NCBI RefSeq assembly: GCF_947499295.1
Contig: NZ_CANMNP010000014.1
Span: 124,001 to 188,000 of the forward strand
Source: an uncultured Roseibium sp.
GTDB lineage: Bacteria; Pseudomonadota; Alphaproteobacteria; Rhizobiales; Stappiaceae
Direction of reading: 5' to 3'
DNA length: 64,000 nucleotides
Position numbers and translations under genes: made by a program. Below, piece after piece: positions 7,944 to 15,018 of this stretch (position 1 is the first letter of the stretch; each line of letters starts with the position of its first letter). The notes under the pieces are model-generated. The model was given only the letters and a program-made list of their open reading frames with translations, searched no databases and had not been told where the DNA came from.

Positions 7944-8708
7944 CTAGGTTTGCGGTGTCGCAATGGTTTCCAGGACCGGAGAAGGCTTTGGAACCCGCCT
8001 TGCTTCGTCAATGAGGCGATTGCTTGCAGTCTCGATTTCGCGAACCATGCGCTCGTGAAAGACGTCTGCCGGCAGTCCAGGCTGGATTGGCGGAAGAATG
8101 TCAACGACAACGGTACCTGGATAAACCTTCCAGGAAGAGCGCGGCCAATAGAGCCCGGCATTGTGAGCGATCGGCACGACAGGGCACTGCAGATCCTTAT
8201 AGAGATGAGCAATGCCGTACTTGTATTTCGGCTCAGCGCCGGCCGGCCGGCGGGTTCCTTCGGGAAAGATCAGGATCTGACGCTTTTCGGCGATGGCTTC
8301 CTTGGCTGCTTCCATCATCGCCGCTAGCGCTTCGGAGCGTTTTCCCCGGTTGATGGGGATTTGTTTGAATTTGGCCGTGTACCAACCGAAGATCGGGATC
8401 CAGCGCAACTCACGTTTCAAAATAAAAGTTGGGCTGGAGAACAGCGGTATCAGTGACACGGTCTCCCAGGCAGACTGGTGTTTCATGGCGGCTATAAAGC
8501 CGCCATCTGGCAGGTTTTCGCGGCCGCGGACCTCAACCTTCAAGCCAACGGTGATGCGCATCAGAAGCAGCAGAGCCCTGGACCAGACCGGGACGACCCA
8601 CCAGCCCCATTTGCGCGGCAGCAGCATAACGGGAGAAAACAGGATCATCAGAACGAAGGTGACCGAATAGAACAGAACCTGAAAAAGGCTGGAGCGCAGT
8701 AAAACCAT
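7944..8708 (-). CDS. plsC: 1-acyl-sn-glycerol-3-phosphate acyltransferase (PlsC-like)
   Basis: A 254-residue membrane acyltransferase that converts lysophosphatidic acid to phosphatidic acid. An N-terminal hydrophobic segment (residues about 8-30) anchors it. The catalytic block reads KHQSAWE (H77), the second block RELRWIPIFGW, and the third FPEGTR (148-153). The canonical motif is H-x4-D; here the fifth residue after the histidine is Glu (codon GAG), a conservative but unusual change. It is the last gene of the ftsE-ftsX-ydcF-plsC string, 56 bp after ydcF. Confidence 0.9.
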   Translation of the reverse strand: MVLLRSSLFQVLFYSVTFVLMILFSPVMLLPRKWGWWVVPVWSRALLLLMRITVGLKVEVRGRENLPDGGFIAAMKHQSAWETVSLIPLFSSPTFILKRELRWIPIFGWYTAKFKQIPINRGKRSEALAAMMEAAKEAIAEKRQILIFPEGTRRPAGAEPKYKYGIAHLYKDLQCPVVPIAHNAGLYWPRSSWKVYPGTVVVDILPPIQPGLPADVFHERMVREIETASNRLIDEARRVPKPSPVLETIATPQT

Positions 8709-8764
8709 GGAACCCGTGAATGCTGGATTGAGCGGGAGCCGCTCCGGCTATGAGCTGATCGGTT

Positions 8765-9508
8765 TCAGCTCACACCCCTCACGGTAATCCGCAGTCGGGC
8801 GAGGATATACTTCACATATTCGCGCATGAGAAGCCGGATCGTTGCCGGCTCCCTGTACCAGTCATTCAGATTGAGGCCTTTTGAGAACACCGGATAGGCA
8901 ATCAGGTCCACTTTCGGCAGTGCACCGGAGAGTTCGACTTCAGCTCGTGGCAAGTGATAGGCGCTGGTCACGACCAGCAAGGAAGAGAAGCCGTTCTTCC
9001 GGACCCAGTTGGCCGTTTCCACGGCATTGCCGGCCGTGTTCAGCGCAACTCTATCGAGTTCAACGCTGTTTTTTTCCAGAGGCATGTCTGAGGCCGTCAC
9101 CGCGGCAAGCTGTTCTCGTGTGGTGCCGGGATGCACGCCCGAAATCAGCAATCTCTTTGCCCGCCCCTCTTCCAGAAGACGGATAGCTTCATTGACCCGG
9201 GCCTGACCGCCCGTGAGCACCACAATGGCATCGGCGTTGGCACTGCTGGGGACTTTCGCGCCGGCCACCTGATGGGCAAATACAAGAAACTGCCCGAGTG
9301 CCGCGCCGAGGAATGCAGTCAAGACGGCAACCAGCGCAAACCTCAGACCGAAACGCTTCTTGCGCCTTGGCTTTGTGCCGGCTTGCCCGGACTTCAAACC
9401 TCTTGAGGCAGGTCTCGATTCGTCCGTTGACGTGCTCACATGCGCATCCGAGACGATGGGGACACCGTCTTCCAGACCAGGCTCTATGACTGTGTTGGCA
9501 TGTGACAT
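8765..9508 (-). CDS. YdcF-family (DUF218) membrane protein
   Basis: A 247-residue protein with a basic, Ser/Thr-rich cytoplasmic N-terminus, one transmembrane helix (FALVAVLTAFLGAALGQFLV, near residues 60-80) and a periplasmic DUF218 domain. Family motifs visible are DAIVVLTGGQARVNEAIRLL, LLISGVHPGTT and LVVTSAYHLPRAEVEL. YdcF/SanA relatives are linked to envelope polysaccharide or barrier functions. I chose the ATG at 9508; an upstream TTG overlapping the ftsX stop is possible. It follows ftsX by about 50 bp in the same operon. Confidence 0.85.
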   Translation of the reverse strand: MSHANTVIEPGLEDGVPIVSDAHVSTSTDESRPASRGLKSGQAGTKPRRKKRFGLRFALVAVLTAFLGAALGQFLVFAHQVAGAKVPSSANADAIVVLTGGQARVNEAIRLLEEGRAKRLLISGVHPGTTREQLAAVTASDMPLEKNSVELDRVALNTAGNAVETANWVRKNGFSSLLVVTSAYHLPRAEVELSGALPKVDLIAYPVFSKGLNLNDWYREPATIRLLMREYVKYILARLRITVRGVS

Positions 9509-9561
9509 GGCGGGACTATGATAAGTGATTCGGCCAATTTCGCGGCATTTGCTCCGAAAAA

Positions 9562-10611
9562 TCAATCCACTTTTGCAAGATGGGCCTTCACCGCAAGGCC
9601 GGATGTCAATGCAGTGAGGATCGCAACCAGGAAAACCACGCCGAAGACACCGAAATACCCCGGCAAGCTGACAGACACGGAGCCGACCAAAGCGGAGAGC
9701 TGATCGGAACTTGCCTGGCCGGAACCCTGCCGCGTCAACATATCGAGCAACAGGAAACTCATGATAGCGGCCACACCTCCCGAAATGCCGCCCTTAAGGC
9801 CTAAAAGCAGAAAGTGGCGCTGGAATTCACGCGCGATGAAACTGTCTTCTGCACCGACAAAATGCAGGACCGAAACAACGTCCTTGTTGCCGGCCATGGC
9901 TGATTGTGTCGCAAAAACCACACTGAGCACCATGGATCCGAGAACGAGGATCATAATTGCAAATCCTCCGGCAACCACGGCGCCCGCCATTGCAGACAGG
10001 CGAGACGTCCAGACCGAATGATCGTCAAGGCTTGCGCCGACGACATTTTGCGAAACGGCGGAAGACAGTTGCTCGAGATTGAGCTGGTCGGGATCGGCCA
10101 CGGTTATCTGAATCAAGCGGGGTACCGGCAGTCCGTCCAACTGCAGACCTTCGCCAAGCCAGGGTTCGAGCAGCGCTTTGGTTTCGGCGTCCGACATGGC
10201 GCGAACCGATCCGATTCCCGGAAATTCCTGCGCAAGGGCAACGGCCTTGTCTATCTCCCGCAGCATATCGACGCCTTCGGTCGGGCGGATCTGGATTGTG
10301 ATTTCACGAACAAGGTCGTTCTGCCAGGCGTCAGCCGCATCCCAGACAATCGACACTCCGCCGACCGTCAGACACGCCAGAAAACTCATGATAGCCACCA
10401 CCAGCGTAAGTGCCCGTCCCGCAACGGATTGCGGTGGCACGATTGCGGCAGCCGGCCTCAATCTGGAGTCTTCGCTCTGTTCAGGCTTTTTCGGCTTTGA
10501 CACAACTTTGCGCTTGATGCGCTTTGATCTCTTGGGACGCGCTGTCTTACGGGCCGGCTTGACCTCGGCGTCGGCGCTTTGCTGATTATCGGTGTCGTCG
10601 GACTGGGCCAT
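9562..10611 (-). CDS. ftsX: Cell division protein FtsX
   Basis: A 349-residue membrane partner of FtsE. A long basic N-terminal tail (about 65 residues, rich in KR and P) precedes the first transmembrane helix (ALTLVVAIMSFLACLTVGGVS). Then come a periplasmic domain (about 95-205) and three C-terminal helices. The FtsEX complex couples ATP hydrolysis to activation of cell-wall hydrolases at division. The basic tail is longer than in the E. coli protein, as is common in alphaproteobacteria. It starts 8 bp after ftsE, so the two are surely cotranscribed. Confidence 0.92.
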   Translation of the reverse strand: MAQSDDTDNQQSADAEVKPARKTARPKRSKRIKRKVVSKPKKPEQSEDSRLRPAAAIVPPQSVAGRALTLVVAIMSFLACLTVGGVSIVWDAADAWQNDLVREITIQIRPTEGVDMLREIDKAVALAQEFPGIGSVRAMSDAETKALLEPWLGEGLQLDGLPVPRLIQITVADPDQLNLEQLSSAVSQNVVGASLDDHSVWTSRLSAMAGAVVAGGFAIMILVLGSMVLSVVFATQSAMAGNKDVVSVLHFVGAEDSFIAREFQRHFLLLGLKGGISGGVAAIMSFLLLDMLTRQGSGQASSDQLSALVGSVSVSLPGYFGVFGVVFLVAILTALTSGLAVKAHLAKVD

Positions 10612-10619
10612 TCTGCCGC

Positions 10620-11279
10620 CTAATCAAAGATTGAAAGGCGCCCGTCGGCAAGCACCATGCGTCGGGCGTCCACCTGTTCCAGCAATGCGATATCGTGAGT
10701 CGCGATGATGACAGATGTACCCAGTTTGTTTAATTCGATGAACAGGCGCAACAGGCGGCGGGCAAGCGGCGGATCAACGTTGCCTGTGGGTTCGTCAGCC
10801 AACAGGACCTCGGGCCGGGTGATCAAAGCGCGTGCGATCGCCGCGCGCTGTTTTTCACCGCCTGACAGGACTGGTGGCAAGGCATGCATCCGGTCGCCAA
10901 GTCCGACCCACTTCAAGAGATCAATGACGTCCGACCGGTATTCGCTTTCATCCTTGCCGATCACGCGGAGCGGCAACGCTACATTTTCATAAGTCGTCAG
11001 GTGATCCAGCAGGCGAAAGTCCTGAAACACGACACCGATCTTGCGTCGCAGCCGCGGAAGTTCCTGTTTGTCGATCACACTCAAGTCCCGATCGAAAACC
11101 TTTATCAGGCCTCTGGTCGGGCGCAAGGACATGAATAGGAGCCTGATCAAGCTTGTCTTGCCGGCACCGGAAGGTCCCGTCAGGAACTGAAACGACTGCG
11201 GCTCAATCTGAAATGTCAGATCCTGCAGTATTTCTGGTCCCATGCCATATCTTAGTCCGACATTTTCGAACCGGATCAC
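10620..11279 (-). CDS. ftsE: Cell division ATP-binding protein FtsE
   Basis: A 219-residue ABC ATPase. Walker A is TGPSGAGKTSL (near 34-44), the Q-loop lies in VVFQDFRLLDHLT, the signature is LSGGEKQRAAIARAL, and Walker B is EVLLADEPTGNVD. Start is GTG at 11279, with AGGAG eight bases upstream. First gene of ftsE-ftsX-ydcF-plsC. Its upstream region is shared with the divergent zinc-ribbon gene and contains a perfect CtrA-type site and a palindrome. Confidence 0.95.
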   Translation of the reverse strand: MIRFENVGLRYGMGPEILQDLTFQIEPQSFQFLTGPSGAGKTSLIRLLFMSLRPTRGLIKVFDRDLSVIDKQELPRLRRKIGVVFQDFRLLDHLTTYENVALPLRVIGKDESEYRSDVIDLLKWVGLGDRMHALPPVLSGGEKQRAAIARALITRPEVLLADEPTGNVDPPLARRLLRLFIELNKLGTSVIIATHDIALLEQVDARRMVLADGRLSIFD

Positions 11280-11344
11280 AAAGTTGACTCCTATCGAGGG
11301 CTCAAGCGCTGCGTTGAATTTACCTTGCGGCCGCCAATCTCACC

Positions 11345-11360
11345 ATGCCGTACACGGCAT
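11345..11360. promoter_or_regulatory. Perfect palindrome, possible operator
   Basis: ATGCCGT-AC-ACGGCAT, 7-bp arms with a 2-bp centre; the symmetry extends imperfectly to CCATG...CATGG. The tiny loop makes a transcription terminator unlikely and a dimeric repressor site more likely. It lies about 65 bp upstream of the ftsE start. The cognate regulator is unknown. Confidence 0.45.
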
Positions 11361-11435
11361 CATGGAGCCCTCTACATGTGGCTATCCACCAACAATTCAA
11401 CGTAACTGTTCCCAACCCGCTCTAAAGCCTGGCCG

Positions 11436-11450
11436 TTAACGTTCCATTAA
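11436..11450. promoter_or_regulatory. CtrA binding site (TTAA-N7-TTAA)
   Basis: TTAA-CGTTCCA-TTAA matches the full CtrA box exactly. It stands about 140 bp upstream of the zinc-ribbon-hpt-cpdR operon and about 160 bp upstream of ftsE. CtrA is the cell-cycle master regulator of alphaproteobacteria, and CpdR controls its proteolysis, so regulation of this operon by CtrA would form a loop. Chance occurrence cannot be excluded. Confidence 0.55.
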
Positions 11451-11588
11451 TCATATAAAGGTCCATTAGGTAACTGAAAGCCCGTCATCGGATTTGCTGG
11501 CCCTTGTCCCATATTTCGTGCCGGATTCCGACTTTGTCGGTTACGTAAACGAAACGCGCAAGCAAGCCATGACGAAAGGTCTTCGCGC

Positions 11589-12563
11589 ATGAAGATCAAA
11601 TGTCCGGACTGCAGTACGTCCTATGAAATAAAGTCAGAAGCGCTCGGCACTGACGGCCGAAGTGTCAAATGTGCCAAATGCGGAAACCGCTGGTTTGCCA
11701 AACCAGAGGAAGAAGAAGAGGGTAACGTCGACTTCGAGGCTGCCAACGGCACGACCGGCACCACAGGTGTCAGCGTCAACAGCAGCCCGACCGAAGACAA
11801 GGACGAAGCCGACTGGGCAAAGGACGCTGAGGAAGACGCACCGTCCGAGGACAGCAGCGAAGAAGAAGCCCTGTCTGAGCCCGACATCGAAGATGAAGAA
11901 GAAACGGACAATTTTCCCGAACCTGTCTCCGATCCCAGTGGCGGGTCTGATGAGGATCGATTTGCCGCAGACCTGAACGAGGACAGCAGCGACCAGGACC
12001 CTTCAGCAAACGCGGATATCGAAAGCTCCGCGAAGCGGCCGAAAATCATCGTCAATCCCAACAAGTTTCGCCGCGATCACCTGGGTGCGCTGTTCAACCT
12101 GCTTGCCCGAATGAATTTCCGGCGCATTGGTGGCGTTTCACTCTTTGCGGCGGCTGTCGCGGTCTGCGCAACCTTTGTTCTGATGCGAGACAGCATCGTC
12201 AAACAATCGCCGGATCTGGCAAGCCTGTTTCAGGTCATCGGATTTGACGTCAATCTGCGTGGACTTGAATTCCGCAACCTCAGAACCTTTACCGAAGTTG
12301 AGGACGGCAAGCGCGTTCTTGTTGTGGAAGGGTCAATCCGGAACCTCCTGAATGAAAACAACAACGTTCCCGCAGTTCGGCTCTCCATCCGCAGTCCGGA
12401 CCTTCAAGAAGTTTATGCATGGACCGTTGAACCACGCACACGCGCATTAAATGGGCTGGACGAAACCCGTTTCAGGACGATATTAGCCGATCCGCCGGAG
12501 GGCGCATCGGATATTCAGATCCGGTTTGTTGATCGCGGCAAACGACAGATAGTACTTGAGTGA
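11589..12563 (+). CDS. Zinc-ribbon (MJ0042 type) protein with C-terminal DUF3426
   Basis: A 324-residue protein. The N-terminus (MKIKCPDCSTSYEI...VKCAKCGNRWF) is a zinc ribbon with cysteines at 4, 7, 27 and 30. It is followed by a very acidic linker (about 40-150, rich in E, D and S), one membrane helix (near 185-202, GGVSLFAAAVAVCATFVLM) and a C-terminal DUF3426 domain expected on the periplasmic side. The function of this widespread alphaproteobacterial protein is not established. It overlaps or abuts hpt and probably forms an operon with hpt and cpdR. Confidence 0.88.
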   Translation: MKIKCPDCSTSYEIKSEALGTDGRSVKCAKCGNRWFAKPEEEEEGNVDFEAANGTTGTTGVSVNSSPTEDKDEADWAKDAEEDAPSEDSSEEEALSEPDIEDEEETDNFPEPVSDPSGGSDEDRFAADLNEDSSDQDPSANADIESSAKRPKIIVNPNKFRRDHLGALFNLLARMNFRRIGGVSLFAAAVAVCATFVLMRDSIVKQSPDLASLFQVIGFDVNLRGLEFRNLRTFTEVEDGKRVLVVEGSIRNLLNENNNVPAVRLSIRSPDLQEVYAWTVEPRTRALNGLDETRFRTILADPPEGASDIQIRFVDRGKRQIVLE

Positions 12564-12565
12564 CC

Positions 12566-13129
12566 ATGACCGCAAATATTCACACGTTGTTTGACGAAGA
12601 CGCCATTTCCACGAGAGTTGCCGCGCTCGCGGAGGAAATAGCTGAAGGAAAACCGGAAAAACTGCTCGTCGTAGCCGTTCTGAAAGGCAGCTTCATTTTT
12701 GCTGCCGACCTGGTACGGGCCATGCACCGCGCCGGACTGGAGCCAGAGATGGAGTTCATTCATCTCTCATCTTACGGAGCGGGAACCGAAGGTTCGGAAC
12801 ACATCCGGATTTTGCGCGATGTTGAAAGTGACGTTGACGGCCGCGATATAATTCTGGTGGATGATATACTGGAATCCGGCCGCACTCTGGCTTTCGCCCG
12901 TGAGCGGTTGAAGAACCGGGGTGCACGCACCGTGAAGATCGTTGCTTTGCTTGACAAGCCCGAGCGCCGTAAAGCTGCCATATCTGCCGACTATGTCGGT
13001 TTTGCCTGTCCTGATAAGTTTGTCGTCGGATATGGTATGGATATGGGCCACGCCTGGCGGCAGTTGCCTTATATTGGATACGTTGCTGCGCCCGGGGAGG
13101 CTGCTGCGGACGGCAAAACAGGAGAGTGA
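12566..13129 (+). CDS. hpt: Hypoxanthine phosphoribosyltransferase
   Basis: A 187-residue purine salvage enzyme that makes IMP (and GMP) from hypoxanthine (guanine) and PRPP. The PRPP loop IILVDDILESGRTL is clear near residue 95, and VVAVLKGSFIFAADLVRAM near 35 is the N-terminal family block. The ATG at 12566 is preferred; a GTG six bases upstream overlaps the previous stop (GTGA). cpdR follows after 2 bp. Confidence 0.93.
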   Translation: MTANIHTLFDEDAISTRVAALAEEIAEGKPEKLLVVAVLKGSFIFAADLVRAMHRAGLEPEMEFIHLSSYGAGTEGSEHIRILRDVESDVDGRDIILVDDILESGRTLAFARERLKNRGARTVKIVALLDKPERRKAAISADYVGFACPDKFVVGYGMDMGHAWRQLPYIGYVAAPGEAAADGKTGE

Positions 13130-13131
13130 GC

Positions 13132-13527
13132 ATGGCTCGCATTCTTCTTACGGAAGACGATGAGGCGGTTCGCAGCTTTGTGAAGCGCGCGCTCGAATTG
13201 GACGGGCATACTGTCGAAGCTGCTGAGGACGGTGGCGAAGCGATTGAAGTTCTCACCCGTGAAAGCGGCAAGTACGACCTTTTGCTGTCTGACATCAAGA
13301 TGCCTGTCATGGACGGCATCGCGCTCGCGTTGCACACAGCACGCGACTATCCGGAAATGCCGATCCTGCTGATGACAGGCTTTGCCGATCAGCGCGAACG
13401 TGCGAATGGTCTCGACAGCCTTGTGCACGACATCATCACCAAGCCTTTTTCACTTGCTGACATCCGCAAGGCCGTTCGCAATGCCATAGCAGGCGACGTG
13501 CCGCAGGACACCCGCCGTTACGCGTAA
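13132..13527 (+). CDS. cpdR: Single-domain response regulator CpdR
   Basis: A 131-residue receiver domain without output domain. Acidic pocket residues are D9/D10, the phosphoacceptor is D54 (LLLSDIKMPVMDG), and the conserved lysine is in IITKPF. The protein matches CpdR closely (MARILLTEDDEAVRSFVKRA... and LLMTGFADQRERANGLDSL). Unphosphorylated CpdR recruits ClpXP and its substrates to the cell pole and so controls the breakdown of CtrA and other cell-cycle proteins. It ends the operon that begins at 11589. I chose the ATG at 13132; a GTG six bases upstream overlaps the hpt stop. Confidence 0.92.
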   Translation: MARILLTEDDEAVRSFVKRALELDGHTVEAAEDGGEAIEVLTRESGKYDLLLSDIKMPVMDGIALALHTARDYPEMPILLMTGFADQRERANGLDSLVHDIITKPFSLADIRKAVRNAIAGDVPQDTRRYA

Positions 13528-13528
13528 A

Positions 13529-13957
13529 TTAGAGTTTGGAGAACGGCGCTTCACCGATTTCTAAATCTGTTTGCGACATCAGCGCGTGGAGCATTGGACA
13601 TTGTTTTCGCCCTTGTTCACAGTTCGAAACCAGTTCCGTCAGTGCACTTTCCAACTGCCTCAATTCCCCGATTTTTTCCTGAATATTCGTGAGGTGCTTT
13701 CGCCCGAGCTGCTCAACGGATTGACAAGCGTCATTTGGTTTTCTGGCGATACTTTTCAGCGCAACAGCGTCGTGAACGGAGAAACCGAGATCCCGGCAAC
13801 GTTTGATGAACCGAAGCTCCGCTATTTCCGCATCGGTGAACAGCCGCCGCCCGGACGACGTTCTTCCAGCTTTGGAAACAATGCCTTCGCGTTCGTAGTA
13901 GCGGATTGTCTCAATTGAAACCCCGCTGAGCCGGGAAGCCTCTCCAATCGCAACCAT
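13529..13957 (-). CDS. MerR-family heavy-metal-responsive regulator
   Basis: A 142-residue regulator with the N-terminal MerR winged helix (IGEASRLSGVSIETIRYYERE) and a dimerisation helix. Metal-ligand cysteines are at C78, C113 and C120. The 35-residue spacing of the first two fits MerR, CadR and ZntR; the last interval of 7 is closer to what I recall for CadR than for MerR (9). Mercury specificity is therefore suggested mainly by the divergent MerT-like gene. A GTG at 13972 is an alternative start. It ends 1 bp from cpdR, convergently. Confidence 0.88.
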   Translation of the reverse strand: MVAIGEASRLSGVSIETIRYYEREGIVSKAGRTSSGRRLFTDAEIAELRFIKRCRDLGFSVHDAVALKSIARKPNDACQSVEQLGRKHLTNIQEKIGELRQLESALTELVSNCEQGRKQCPMLHALMSQTDLEIGEAPFSKL

Positions 13958-13972
13958 GTGATCGTTCTCCAC

Positions 13973-14003
13973 TTGCTCCTGTAGTCACTACAGGATGCAT
14001 GTT
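13973..14003 (+). promoter_or_regulatory. MerR-type promoter/operator
   Basis: A candidate -35 element TTGCTC (13973-13978), a 19-bp spacer and a -10 candidate CATGTT (13998-14003). The spacer holds the dyad CCTGTAGTCACTACAGG (13978-13994; 8-bp perfect arms around one base). The 19-bp spacer with the dyad directly after the -35 is the layout of MerR-activated promoters. It lies between the divergent regulator and the MerT-like gene. Confidence 0.72.
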
Positions 14004-14013
14004 CGAGGGCATG

Positions 14014-14394
14014 ATGTCGAATGACGAAACATCGAAAGTTGGCAGAAGCCTGCCGGACCGGTTCATGATCGGTGGGGTGGGACTGCTGGCTTTGCTCAGC
14101 GCTTCCTGCTGTGTGCTGCCGATTGGGCTGTCTATTCTCGGAGTAAGCAGCGCGTGGATTATTCTTCTAAGTCCTTTTATCGCTTACCGTCTCGAGCTGC
14201 TAACGATTGCCGGGCTCTTGCTGACCTGGAGCTGGTTCCGAATTTGGAAAAAACGAAAATGCACTCTTGAGAAACGTTCCCCCCTTCTCATTTTGATCCT
14301 CACGACATGCGCATTTGGACTTGCTTTGAGTTCACCTGTCTGGGAGGCAGAAGCAGCACGTGCGATGTGGGACCTTTGGCGCGGGACGAGATGA
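14014..14394 (+). CDS. merT: MerT-like mercuric ion transport protein
   Basis: A 126-residue protein with three hydrophobic helices. The first contains the vicinal cysteine pair C32-C33 in LLSASCCVLPIGLSILGVSSAW, which corresponds to the Hg(II)-binding pair of MerT. Only one cysteine (C83, KKRKCTLEK) stands in the cytoplasmic loop, where MerT usually has two. MerT moves Hg(II) into the cytoplasm for reduction by MerA, but neither merA nor merP is seen here. Start codons at 13999, 14011 and 14014 are possible; if the promoter at 13973-14003 is used, the mRNA is nearly leaderless and the last two are the only candidates. Confidence 0.82.
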   Translation: MSNDETSKVGRSLPDRFMIGGVGLLALLSASCCVLPIGLSILGVSSAWIILLSPFIAYRLELLTIAGLLLTWSWFRIWKKRKCTLEKRSPLLILILTTCAFGLALSSPVWEAEAARAMWDLWRGTR

Positions 14395-14720
14395 TAAAGA
14401 CCTCGGCTCGGATAAGCGACCTAGGTTCACTTTCCGCTCTTCGAGCGGCGTATGGTGTTTTGCCAATGGCAATGACGTTGCTCGGCCCCGGACGCAGGCG
14501 GCCCGCCATATTCGGCAAAGTCGCGGCTGCGAGTTTTTTCCGTTTGGAATTTCCGCGTCGCTTTTGCCTTGGTTTTTTCCATCCGCACATCCAAAGGTCA
14601 GCCGCCTCAAATTGTGGCGCACGACAAACGCTCTCCTCACAGCGTTTACATGGGGCATCGCCCTCAATGAAAGCCGAACAAACGATCGCCTGATATCATT
14701 ATTGTGACCGGAGAGACGTC
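14395..14720. other. Unassigned spacer in the mer-type locus
   Basis: About 325 bp between the MerT-like gene and the GDCCVxC gene. Several overlapping frames are open but none resembles MerP, MerF, MerC or a transposase, and none has a convincing start. It may be the remnant of a lost merP-like gene or a small RNA; nothing positive supports either. Confidence 0.4.
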
Positions 14721-14936
14721 GTGACCACGATTCTAAAAAGCACTCTGACCTGCCCAGAATGCGGACATTCGACTGAGGAAACCATGCCTATCGACGCCTG
14801 CCGGTGGTTCCATCAATGCAAGGCATGCAAAAAGATCTTGAAACCGAAGACCGGTGACTGCTGTGTGTACTGCTCCTACGGCACGGTAGCTTGCCCACCC
14901 GTACAAGAATCCGGATCATGCTGCCAAAATGACTGA
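14721..14936 (+). CDS. GDCCVxC domain small cysteine-rich protein
   Basis: A 71-residue protein with eleven cysteines: C11/C14, C27, C33/C36, C47/C48/C51, C58 and C67/C68. The block GDCCVYCSYGTVACPPVQ names a small family often found next to merT-type genes. A CxxC (11-14), a CxxC (33-36) and the GDCCxxC centre imply metal binding; a role as mercury or zinc carrier is inference. The GTG start at 14721 has GGAGAG five bases upstream. No signal peptide, so it should be cytoplasmic. Confidence 0.85.
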   Translation: MTTILKSTLTCPECGHSTEETMPIDACRWFHQCKACKKILKPKTGDCCVYCSYGTVACPPVQESGSCCQND

Positions 14937-15018
14937 ATCAAAGGAGCCCAGGCGATGGGCGTTCATTCACATTAGGGGTCTAAATTTCTAGTCAAAACCC
15001 GCTCGCAACAGCCTTTGC

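Larger units (their letters stand above)
11280..11588. other. Divergent intergenic region between ftsE and the zinc-ribbon gene
   Basis: About 309 bp that must carry promoters for two operons transcribed apart. It contains a 16-bp palindrome (11345-11360) and a CtrA consensus site (11436-11450), described separately. No open reading frame of note. Confidence 0.7.

Noticed and set aside
14307..14707. Several overlapping frames in the mer spacer tested as merP, merF or transposase remnants
   Set aside because: No GMTCxxC-type motif, no transmembrane cysteine pair and no transposase signature was present in any frame.
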